Below, piece after piece: positions 1 to 4,861 of a stretch of 9,823 nucleotides of DNA. Position 1 is the first letter of the stretch; every line of letters starts with the position of its first letter. A program made the position numbers and the translations under genes. A model generated the notes under the pieces. The model saw nothing but the letters and a program-made list of their open reading frames with translations. It ran no database searches and was not told where the DNA came from. Source of the stretch: Methylobacterium sp. (GTDB taxonomy: Bacteria; Pseudomonadota; Alphaproteobacteria; Rhizobiales; Beijerinckiaceae); contig JAJKJG010000339.1 of the NCBI GenBank assembly GCA_021154065.1, positions 1 through 9,823 of the forward strand, in the 5' to 3' direction.

Positions 1-168
1 CGAGATGTTCTCGAGGCCGGCGATCATGCGCAGAAGGGTCGACTTGCCGCAGCCCGACGGGCCGACCAGGATCACGAACTCCCCGTCGACGATGTCGATC
101 GAGACGCCGTGGATGACCTGCGTCGCGCCGAAGGCCTTGCGGACGTTGCGGATCTCAACTCCAGCCAT
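1..168 (-). CDS. ABC transporter ATP-binding protein, UgpC/MalK type (N-terminus, runs off the window)
   Basis: The first 56 residues of an ABC importer ATPase are visible; the rest lies left of the window. The protein starts [14 protein letters not shown] and has the usual first beta-strands, followed by the Walker A loop GPSGCGKST at residues 36-44. MIAGLENIS follows, the usual run towards the Q-loop. This wording is typical of the UgpC/MalK/MsmK ATPases that energise uptake of sugars, polyols or glycerol-phosphate. They work at the inner face of the cytoplasmic membrane with two permeases and a periplasmic binding protein. The Q-loop, signature motif, Walker B and the C-terminal TOBE domain cannot be seen. 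The substrate is therefore not fixed, and a spermidine/putrescine-type (PotA) ATPase is possible. The ATG at 166-168 gives the normal N-terminus for the family. The partner genes must lie to the left, because the right side is a gene-free gap. Confidence 0.9.
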   Translation of the reverse strand, partial: MAGVEIRNVRKAFGATQVIHGVSIDIVDGEFVILVGPSGCGKSTLLRMIAGLENIS

Positions 169-457
169 GATCGATGCCTGACCTGATGAGGGTGTGGGGA
201 GCGGACGCCTTAGGCCGGCCGCGCCGGGGCGCGCGGAAACCGGCGCTCATGGCGCCCCGTGGAGGTCGCAGATGGCCGAAATCGCGGGGTCAAGACCCGC
301 TTTTCCCGAGCGCATGTTCCGTCCCGACTAGCTTTGGGCGCCCGTTCGGGGCTTGCCGCGTTGTTGTCTGCCGGCCATCATTGAACGGACCCTGCCGCAA
401 GATCAAGCGGCAAACCGCGATGCCTGTCCCAAGAAGACCTCTGCGAAATGAGTTTGG

Positions 458-526
458 CGCCGCTTCGCGGCGGAGTCTTGCGCTGGGTCCCGGGTCCCAT
501 TCCGCTGACGCTGCACGCGCCCGGGA
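458..526 (+). repeat. Degenerate copy of an intergenic hairpin repeat
   Basis: The stretch opens with a hairpin CGCCGC-TTC-GCGGCG (458-472). Next come inverted arms TCCCGGG (488-494) and CCCGGGA (520-526) around a 25-base middle. The same blocks are found on the minus strand of the element at 5860-5963: TCCCGGGTC on the left, then CGCTGC and CGCGCCCGGGA on the right, and a GCCGC/GCGGC mini-hairpin beside them. The copy here has about 12 extra bases between the arms. I infer that both belong to one dispersed intergenic repeat family. Confidence 0.45.
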
Positions 527-574
527 AAGCAGCGGAGGGAGCTGCGCCCAACCCGTCAACCGCGCCCGGGGAGA

Positions 575-597
575 CTGCAGCCCGAAGGCACCTACAG
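575..597 (-). terminator. Small hairpin just past the DUF305 stop codon
   Basis: On the minus strand CTGTAG and CTGCAG can pair (one G-T pair) around an inner GCC-TTCG-GGC with a UUCG-type tetraloop. It starts 6 bases after the TGA of the DUF305 gene. No T-run follows, so an intrinsic terminator is only possible; it could instead protect the 3' end of the mRNA. Confidence 0.25.
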
Positions 598-603
598 CGT
601 GCT

Positions 604-1185
604 TCACCTTGAAGCCGGCGGCACGCCCATTCCGGGCGCCCACGACTGTCCGCGCAACTCGGCTCGGGTTCCCGGCTCTTCCGGGATGGTCCGATACGAG
701 TTCGCCGTGATGGTGTGGCGCGGCTGTCCGCCCACAGGCGGCGTGACGCCCCGGCGCGCGAGCCATTGCTGCATCTCGGCAATCTCGCGCTGTTGCTCGA
801 CGATAACGCCTTCGGCCATTTGCCGCGTCCAGGGGTCCGTAGCGTGGCGCAGGGCAACCCGTGCCATGTCGATTGCGCCTTGGTGGTGCGGGATCATCTG
901 GACGCGGAAATCCACATCCGGGTCGCCCGTGTATGGCACGCTCATGTCGCGCATCATCTTGTGGTGCGCGCCCTGGTACTCGGCGACGGCTGGCGCAGCG
1001 GCGCCGTGCCCGCCGTGCTGAGAGCGCTTCTTTGCCGGCGCTTTCTTTGCCGGCTTCTTGGTCCCGTGCCCCTCGTGGCCTTGATGGCCGCTATGTTGGG
1101 CGCGGACTTCCCCCTCAGTGGCGAAGCTCAACCCGGCGGCGAGGGCGAATGCGAGTAGCACGCGTGACGTGATCTTGGGATGCAT
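604..1185 (-). CDS. DUF305 family secreted protein, His-rich, probably metal-related
   Basis: A 193-residue secreted protein. Residues 1-29 form a signal peptide (basic start, hydrophobic LLAFALAAGLSFA, likely cleavage after VRA). Next comes a His/Lys-rich linker (HSGHQGHEGHG, then Lys-Pro-Ala repeats) and a DUF305 domain at about 70-145. The domain shows its hallmark MIPHHQGAIDMA at 97-108 and a following helix with EQQREIAEMQQWL. DUF305 proteins are helical ferritin-like-fold periplasmic proteins. Some, such as cyanobacterial CopM, bind copper. A metal role here is inference from the family, the His-rich linker and the neighbouring gene. About 48 residues follow the usual domain end (WLARRG), which is longer than in most relatives. 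A very good ribosome site, AGGAGGG, lies 4 bases before the ATG. The gene lies 42 bases after the small His/Cys-rich gene and is probably co-transcribed with it. Confidence 0.9.
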   Translation of the reverse strand: MHPKITSRVLLAFALAAGLSFATEGEVRAQHSGHQGHEGHGTKKPAKKAPAKKRSQHGGHGAAAPAVAEYQGAHHKMMRDMSVPYTGDPDVDFRVQMIPHHQGAIDMARVALRHATDPWTRQMAEGVIVEQQREIAEMQQWLARRGVTPPVGGQPRHTITANSYRTIPEEPGTRAELRGQSWAPGMGVPPASR

Positions 1186-1227
1186 AGCACCCTCCTAGGA
1201 ATGATGACGAAGCGGTGACGGTCTGTG

Positions 1228-1605
1228 TCAGACCGCGAGCTTCGGTATTCCAGGGTCGGGAGCGTCCGTCCGGCCGTAGCCGGGCTGTGCGGCGTCCATG
1301 TAGCGGACGGCGCAGAAGAACTCGGCTGCCGACGCTTCCGGGGCATGCGGCGGCATCTGAGACGGGATGAAGCAGCACAAGGTCTGACAAGCGTCCCGCT
1401 TGTGCGTCGGGGGCTCGCTAACCGGCCCGGCATGATCGTCGCCGGCGTGCTCGGCATGAACACCCGCATCATGGTGGTGTTCCATGTCGCCGTGCATCGC
1501 CTGCGCGCTGACAGGGGCCAGGACGACCGCCCGCGCGGGCGCGACCGCTACGCCGATGATGGCGAGCACAAGAACCAGATGGGCCAGGGCGCGAAGCAAC
1601 CGCAT
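1228..1605 (-). CDS. Small secreted His/Cys-rich protein, probable metal-resistance companion
   Basis: A 125-residue protein. It has an N-terminal signal peptide (MRLLRALAHLVLVLAIIGVA, likely cleavage near APARA), then a His-rich stretch (residues 38-69: MHGDMEHHHD, HAEHAGDDH). A Cys cluster follows, with C73, C77 and C78 in a CxxxCC pattern plus C98. It ends with a short conserved-looking tail GRTDAPDPGIPKL. I recognise the general type, small secreted proteins encoded beside copper or heavy-metal genes in rhizobia-like bacteria, but not a named family. The ATG at 1603-1605 puts the signal peptide at the N-terminus; an in-frame TTG at 1641 would add 12 residues, and neither has a clear ribosome site. 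It is transcribed just upstream of the DUF305 gene. The His and Cys residues suggest binding of Cu or a similar metal in the periplasm (inference). Confidence 0.7.
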   Translation of the reverse strand: MRLLRALAHLVLVLAIIGVAVAPARAVVLAPVSAQAMHGDMEHHHDAGVHAEHAGDDHAGPVSEPPTHKRDACQTLCCFIPSQMPPHAPEASAAEFFCAVRYMDAAQPGYGRTDAPDPGIPKLAV

Positions 1606-1652
1606 GAGGGTGAAGCTAAAGCCGCCCGATCCGCACGGCAAGGCTGAATGGG

Positions 1653-1745
1653 TCAGTGAGCGGCTTCGCCTTCATCCTTGTAGATCAGCTTGAAGCTGCC
1701 CGCGAGAAGCTCAAGCCAAAGCTTTCGCTGCAGCGGCGATGCAGT
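1653..1745 (-). pseudogene. Possible 3' remnant of an unknown minus-strand gene
   Basis: The minus frame ending with TGA at 1653-1655 reads ...KLWLELLAGSFKLIYKDEG and then EAAH. Amino-acid mix and third positions look coding, unlike the Arg/Gly-rich shadow translation further upstream in the same frame. The stop lies 47 bases before the ATG of the small His/Cys-rich gene on the same strand, which is what the end of an upstream operon gene would look like. Its 5' part is missing; the aquaporin remnant on the other strand begins less than 50 bases away. I do not recognise the family. The left coordinate is the TGA, and the upstream limit near 1745 is a guess. The opposite strand also stays open here (reading LVDQLEAAREKLKPKL), so the strand is uncertain. 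Confidence 0.3.
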
Positions 1746-1787
1746 CGGCAGCTCTCCGCGACGGCGCGCACGGGGCCGGGGCAGTGA

Positions 1788-2093
1788 TTCGCCGAGGCAG
1801 TCGCGACCTTCGGGCTCGGGCTCACGATCTTCGGATGCCTCGCTAGGACGCCCGCCGCCATCCCCTACACGGTCGGGCTCTACATCACGGCGGCCTATTG
1901 GTTCACGGCCTCGACCTCGTTTCCCAATCCGGCCGTGACGCTGGCGCGCTCCCTGTCCGACACCTTTGCCGGCATCGCACCCGGCGGGGTGCCGGCGTTC
2001 ATCGCGGCGCAGCTGATCGGCATGGCGGGCGCGGTGCGCCTTTCGGGCTGGTTGTGGCCGGAACCGGCAAATCCGGGCACCGGCACTTTTTAA
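1788..2093 (+). pseudogene. C-terminal remnant of an aquaporin (MIP family, AqpS-like)
   Basis: This frame encodes 101 residues up to the TAA at 2091-2093. It reads FAEAVATFGLGLTIFGCL, then VGLYITAAYWFTASTSFPNP, and on to LARSLSDTFAGIAP. That is the second half of a MIP channel: transmembrane helix 4, helix 5, the second NPA box (NPAV at residues 47-50), the Arg of the selectivity filter (LAR) and helix 6. The wording matches the aquaporins found in ars operons of rhizobia (AqpS, arsenite channel). An intact protein has about 230 residues; the first half is absent, and an in-frame TGA at 1785-1787 closes the frame directly upstream. No start codon is suitable. It is therefore a broken gene. 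No arsR, arsC or other ars gene is seen nearby. Confidence 0.8.
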
Positions 2094-2167
2094 TTCGCGC
2101 GCTCTGGGCTTATGAAGGGCGGCACCGCTCCGCTTCGTCCAGCCCTGGCTTCGTCCAGCCCTGCCCC

Positions 2168-2172
2168 GGAGG
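2168..2172 (+). promoter_or_regulatory. Ribosome site that decides the TTG start of the hydroxyacid dehydrogenase
   Basis: GGAGG lies 8 bases before the TTG at 2181-2183. The in-frame ATG further upstream (2112) has no such site and would add 23 low-complexity residues that are not part of the enzyme fold. This is the main reason for choosing TTG. Confidence 0.7.
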
Positions 2173-2180
2173 TTCGACCT

Positions 2181-3149
2181 TTGAAGAACGTAGACGTGCT
2201 GATGCTGAGCCCGATGATGCCCCTCATCATGGAGGGCATCGGGCAGGCGTTCAACCTGCACAAGGCCTGGGAAGCGCCCGACCGGGATGCGCTCATCGCC
2301 GAACTCGCGCCGCGCATCCGCGGCCTTGCCCCGGGCAGCCATTACCACGTCGACGGCGCCCTCATGGACAAGCTGCCGAAGCTCGAGATCATCGCCAATT
2401 TCGGCGTCGGCTACGACACCATCGACGCCGCCGAGGCCGGCCGGCGCGGCGTCATCGTGACGAACACGCCCGACGTCCTGACCGAGGAGGTCGCCGATCT
2501 CGCCATCGGGCTCCTCATCGCGACGGTGCGCCAGCTGCCGCAGGTCGACCGCTATTTGCGCGCCGGCAAGTGGCTCGAGAAGGCCTACCCGCTGACCGCG
2601 ACGCTGCGCGGGCGCAAGATCGGCATCCTCGGCCTCGGCCGCATCGGCAAGGCGGTGGCGAAGCGCCTCGAGGCCTTCGGCCTTGAGATCGGCTATCACG
2701 GCCGAAAGCCGCAGGCCGACGTCGCGTACCGGTACTATCCGACCCTCGTCGGCATGGCGAAGGACGTCGACGTGCTGATGTGCGTCGCGCCCGGCGGCGG
2801 CGAGACCAAGGGCATGGTCGATGCCGAGGTCATGCGCGCGCTTGGTCCCGACGGGGTGCTGATCAATGTCGGCCGCGGCACCGTCGTCGACGAGCACGCG
2901 CTTATCGCGGCGCTGCAGAAGAAGGAGATCCTGACCGCCGGGCTCGACGTCTTCGAGGACGAGCCGCGCGTGCCGAAGGAGCTCATCGCGATGGACCACA
3001 TCGTGCTCCTGCCCCACGTCGGCTCGGCCTCGGTCCACACCCGCAACGCCATGGGCCAGCTCGTCGTCGACAACCTCAAATCCTGGTTTGCCGGCAAGGG
3101 CCCGCTGACGCCGGTCGCCGAAACCCCATGGACCGGCCGCGCCGCCTGA
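2181..3149 (+). CDS. D-2-hydroxyacid dehydrogenase (glyoxylate/hydroxypyruvate reductase type)
   Basis: A 322-residue cytoplasmic NAD(P)-dependent oxidoreductase that reduces 2-keto acids to D-2-hydroxy acids or runs the reverse. The N-terminal part of the substrate domain has NFGVGYDTID (about 74-83), as in the glyoxylate/hydroxypyruvate reductase branch. The Rossmann domain shows GILGLGRIGKAVAKRL with GLGRIG at 151-156. The catalytic triad is visible: Arg232 in INVGRGTVVDE, Glu261 in LDVFEDEP and His279 in LLPHVGSASVHTR. Length is normal. With the TTG start the protein begins MKNVDVLMLSPMM; the alternative ATG at 2112 gives 345 residues. The residues after the Rossmann beta-2 strand (YHGRKP) suggest NADP(H). 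The substrate cannot be read from the sequence; glyoxylate, hydroxypyruvate or 2-ketogluconate are candidates. It is followed by an overlapping secreted protein gene. Confidence 0.93.
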   Translation: MKNVDVLMLSPMMPLIMEGIGQAFNLHKAWEAPDRDALIAELAPRIRGLAPGSHYHVDGALMDKLPKLEIIANFGVGYDTIDAAEAGRRGVIVTNTPDVLTEEVADLAIGLLIATVRQLPQVDRYLRAGKWLEKAYPLTATLRGRKIGILGLGRIGKAVAKRLEAFGLEIGYHGRKPQADVAYRYYPTLVGMAKDVDVLMCVAPGGGETKGMVDAEVMRALGPDGVLINVGRGTVVDEHALIAALQKKEILTAGLDVFEDEPRVPKELIAMDHIVLLPHVGSASVHTRNAMGQLVVDNLKSWFAGKGPLTPVAETPWTGRAA

Positions 3150-3898
3150 GGCTCTGCGCTGGCGCACTCGCGGCGGCGCTCTCGATCGCGGCGGGACCGC
3201 CGGCGCCGGACGATCCGGCGGCGATCTCCGGCGCCTGGGACCTGTCCCGCGAGGGCACGAACCGGAAATGCCGGCTCACCTTCGGGTCCGAGCCGGCGGC
3301 GACCGGGCAGGTGCTGCGCTTCCCGGCCGGCTGCCGCCGCGCCCTGCCGGTGCTCGCGGGCGCTGCCGCCTGGCATGTCCCGGAGCGGGGAATCCTGCGC
3401 CTACTCGGCCCGGCCGGCGAGACCACCCTCGAGTTCCGCCCCGAGGGCGAGGACGCCTTCACGGCGAAGACCGCCGCCGCCGGCGAGAGCTACCGGCTCG
3501 AGCGCGACGCCGAGGCCCGGCTCGCGCGCCTGCCGCTGCCGCCGCCGCCGATCGGCGTCCCGCAGGCGACGCCGATCGACCCGGCGAAGGCGCCGCCGCC
3601 GGGAAGCCTGCCCGGCACCTATGCGGTCGACCGCTACACCGAGCGCGAAGTCTGCCGCGTGCGCCTTGCCGCGAGCCTGCCCGACCCGCACGGCCGCTAC
3701 GAGGCGCGCCTCGTCGAGGGCTGCCGCGACGCCGGCCTGCGCAGCTTCGATCCGGCGGCGTGGCGCTACGACGGCGGCCGCCTCACCCTGACCTCGCGGC
3801 GCGGCCACGAAGTGACGCTGATCTCGGAGCGCGAGGACCAATGGCGCCGCGACCCGGAGGTCGGCGCGACGCTGATCTTAAGGAAGGTGACGCCGTAG
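3128..3898 (+). CDS. Secreted protein with two AprI/Inh-type metalloprotease-inhibitor domains
   Basis: A 256-residue protein starting at the ATG at 3128-3130, overlapping the dehydrogenase end by 22 bases. Residues 1-23 form a signal peptide (basic MDRPRRLRL, then CAGALAAALSIAAG). Two similar domains follow, at about 32-125 and 160-253, joined by a Pro/Ala-rich linker (PLPPPPIGVPQ, AKAPPPGS). Each has the AprI/Inh plan: an early W or Y strand (SGAWDLSRE; GTYAVDRY), a C...C pair (C48/C69; C176/C199), an aromatic at the middle strand (AAWHVPERGILRLL; AAWRYDGGRLTLTS), then a G-x-T/V strand. AprI/Inh proteins are small periplasmic beta-barrel inhibitors of serralysin-type metalloproteases, normally one domain of about 105 residues. 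A double form is unusual. Assignment rests on pattern rather than strong identity, and no serralysin gene is visible here. A general lipocalin-like barrel is the alternative. Confidence 0.75.
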   Translation: MDRPRRLRLCAGALAAALSIAAGPPAPDDPAAISGAWDLSREGTNRKCRLTFGSEPAATGQVLRFPAGCRRALPVLAGAAAWHVPERGILRLLGPAGETTLEFRPEGEDAFTAKTAAAGESYRLERDAEARLARLPLPPPPIGVPQATPIDPAKAPPPGSLPGTYAVDRYTEREVCRVRLAASLPDPHGRYEARLVEGCRDAGLRSFDPAAWRYDGGRLTLTSRRGHEVTLISEREDQWRRDPEVGATLILRKVTP

Positions 3899-3900
3899 GC

Positions 3901-4234
3901 GCCGCGGTCCTGACCGCTTCATCGGCCCATCATTGATAAGTGGACAACCGACAGAACGGGGAAACGGCCGTTTTTTCACTGTCACGGCCGGGCTCACCCG
4001 CTCCGTCTCCATCGCAGCGGGCCCCGGCGCCGCGGCCCTGGCCGCTGCATCGGCCCATCATCGATGAGTGGACAACCGACAGAACGGCGAAACGGCCGTT
4101 CTTCACCGTCGCGGGCGGGCTCGCCCGCTCCGTCTCCATCGCAGCGAGCCGCGGCGCCGCGGCCCTGACCGCTGCATCGGCGCGTCATCGATGAGTGGAC
4201 GATCAGCAGACGGGGAAACGACCGGTTTCCACCG
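3901..4234 (+). repeat. Tandem repeat, unit 127-128 bp, about 2.6 copies
   Basis: Three head-to-tail copies start at 3901, 4029 and 4156, each opening GCCGCGG(T/C)CCTG(A/G)CCGCT. The first two are full (128 and 127 bp) and differ by scattered substitutions and one T. The third is cut after about 79 bases and more diverged. Every copy carries a GAGTGGAC or AAGTGGAC motif, followed by a short palindrome around GAAAC: AAACGGCCGTTT, then AACGGCCGTT, then GGAAAC-GACCG-GTTTCC. In copy 3 both arms changed so that pairing is kept. Copy 2 also has a hairpin GCGGGCG-GGCT-CGCCCGC (4111-4128). The unit length is not a multiple of three in both copies, so this is not a repeated protein segment. The first copy begins within 3 bases of the stop codon of the inhibitor gene. 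Confidence 0.85.
3955..3976 (+). terminator. Candidate intrinsic terminator after the inhibitor gene
   Basis: AACGG (3955-3959) pairs with CCGTT (3968-3972) over an 8-base loop, and a run of six T (3971-3976) follows. It lies 57 bases after the stop codon of the inhibitor gene, inside repeat copy 1. The stem is short. Copy 2 has lost the T-run (TTCTTC), which fits only the first copy acting as a terminator. Confidence 0.4.
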
Positions 4235-4437
4235 CCAGGCCTGGGCCCGATCCTCCAATGCAAAAGAACGGAATTATGTAGCCGTCTCAACCGGCCCGGG
4301 AAGGCGAGGTCTCAGCCCTTTTTCCTTGCCGCTTCTCCGGCCGCTATTTCAGCTGAAGCCCTGAGCAACGTCATAACGTCGCCATTGGGAACGGGCACGG
4401 TTCTCAGCCAGTAGCCCTTTCCGTCCAAGTTCTCGAA

Positions 4438-4469
4438 CGGCCCCGGAGCGCGGGAACGCTCCAGGGCCG
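4438..4469 (-). other. Strong 13-bp hairpin, possible structured RNA
   Basis: GGCCCTGGAGCG and CGCTCCGGGGCC on the minus strand pair over 12 bp with one G-T pair, extended by a further C-G pair, around the 6-base loop TTCCCG. It lies about 70 bases downstream of the promoter-like pair at 4545-4573 on the same strand. A second stem, CCGGTA with TGCCGG, lies between them. There is no T-run, so a terminator is unlikely. No known RNA family was recognised. Confidence 0.4.
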
Positions 4470-4544
4470 GTTTCAGGCTCCCGTACCGGCAGAGTGCACT
4501 ACCGGGCGGGTCTGGGCGGGGGGTGAGCCCCCGAGTCCCGAGGG

Positions 4545-4573
4545 AATATAACACCCCTCGTCCGTCGGCTCAA
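4545..4573 (-). promoter_or_regulatory. Sigma70-like promoter inside the gene-free interval
   Basis: On the minus strand TTGAGC (4568-4573) is separated by exactly 17 bases from TATATT (4545-4550). This is the best -35/-10 pair I see in the window, and A/T runs are rare in this GC-rich DNA. A start near 4538 would make an RNA running through the hairpins at about 4438-4505. No convincing gene follows, so it may drive a small RNA or be a leftover promoter. Confidence 0.4.
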
Positions 4574-4578
4574 GCGTG

Positions 4579-4594
4579 CCTCCAGCGATGGAGG
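4579..4594 (+). other. Short hairpin with a GNRA-type loop
   Basis: CCTCCA and TGGAGG form a perfect 6-bp stem closed by GCGA on the plus strand. It sits between the promoter-like pair and a palindromic GTGTGGGTTAACCCCTACAC (4605-4624, core GGGTTAACCC), which could be an operator for a dimeric regulator. Function unknown. Confidence 0.3.
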
Positions 4595-4814
4595 TCTGAC
4601 CGTGGTGTGGGTTAACCCCTACACGCGGACCAGGTTCGGCCGTTTGGAATACGTGAGCGGGCATTATCGCTCGCTCCCGCTCCATTAGGCTTGGCCTGAC
4701 CGCCGACGCTTAGGGCTTGCTCTTGCGGCCCGGCGTCCTGGCCGTCGACGGGTCACCTCCGCCGGCGGTTACTCTCCCCTTACTGCTACGCGTACCTGCG
4801 CCGCAATCCCTTGC

Positions 4815-4842
4815 GGGTCGCGAACGGCGCTGTTCGCGACCC
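4815..4842 (-). terminator. Perfect 11-bp hairpin past the end of the DenD-like gene
   Basis: GGGTCGCGAAC (4815-4825) and GTTCGCGACCC (4832-4842) are exact inverted copies around a 6-base loop. The hairpin starts 19 bases after the TAG of the minus-strand gene ending at 4862, the usual place for a terminator or a 3'-end protecting structure. No T-run follows on the minus strand, so Rho-independent termination is not certain. Confidence 0.5.
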
Positions 4843-4861
4843 GAAGAGAAGTCATCGCGCC

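Larger units (their letters stand above)
169..603. other. Gene-free stretch between the ABC ATPase and the DUF305 gene
   Basis: No reading frame here has coding character. The open frames on both strands give Arg/Pro/Ala-rich, low-complexity proteins without recognisable motifs. The stretch must hold the promoter of the ABC ATPase gene, but I see no convincing -35/-10 pair. It contains a short inverted repeat GGGTC-AA-GACCC at about 285-296, a degenerate copy of a hairpin repeat at 458-526, and a small hairpin at 575-597 just past the DUF305 stop codon. Confidence 0.6.
3899..4861. other. Long gene-free interval between convergent operons
   Basis: Plus-strand genes end at 3898 and minus-strand genes end at 4862, so the interval lies between converging transcription units. 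Short open frames on both strands are Arg/Pro/Ser-rich or change frame between repeat copies, and I call none of them a gene. Contents seen: a tandem repeat from 3901, a terminator-like hairpin at 3955-3976, a short palindrome CCAGGCCTGG at about 4236-4245, a promoter-like pair at 4545-4573 (minus), a very strong hairpin at 4438-4469, a GNRA-looped hairpin at 4579-4594, a palindrome centred at 4613/4614, and a perfect 11-bp hairpin at 4815-4842. Confidence 0.6.

Noticed and set aside
281..410. Promoter for the ABC ATPase gene (TTGACC or TTGATC hexamers on the minus strand)
   Set aside because: The hexamers have no acceptable -10 partner at 16-18 bases, so they were not called.
174..857. Open frames on both strands in the 5' gap and opposite the DUF305 gene
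   Set aside because: Arg/Pro/Gly-rich translations without motifs, overlapping the well-supported DUF305 gene or the hairpin repeat.
1746..3167. Long open frame on the minus strand across the hydroxyacid dehydrogenase
   Set aside because: It mirrors the dehydrogenase codons, its translation is Asp/Arg/Gly-rich without motifs, and the plus strand has a complete catalytic set. Only the last 25-30 codons near 1653 were kept as a possible remnant.
3901..4234. CRISPR array
   Set aside because: The repeat unit is 127-128 bp with no alternation of short repeats and unique spacers, and no cas gene is present.
3940..4364. Small proteins encoded by the tandem repeat (frames at 3940-4194 and 4068-4364)
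   Set aside because: The 128/127-bp period shifts the frame between copies, so similar DNA is read as different peptides; no ribosome site was seen.
4425..4445. tRNA gene suggested by GTTCGAGAAC on the minus strand
   Set aside because: No acceptor, D or anticodon arms can be formed around it; the apparent T-loop has no proper 5-bp stem.
4300..4861. tmRNA, RNase P RNA, SRP RNA, TPP or cobalamin riboswitch
   Set aside because: None of the core motifs could be found (for example no ANDN-type tag codons and no THI-box consensus beyond an isolated CTGAGA).
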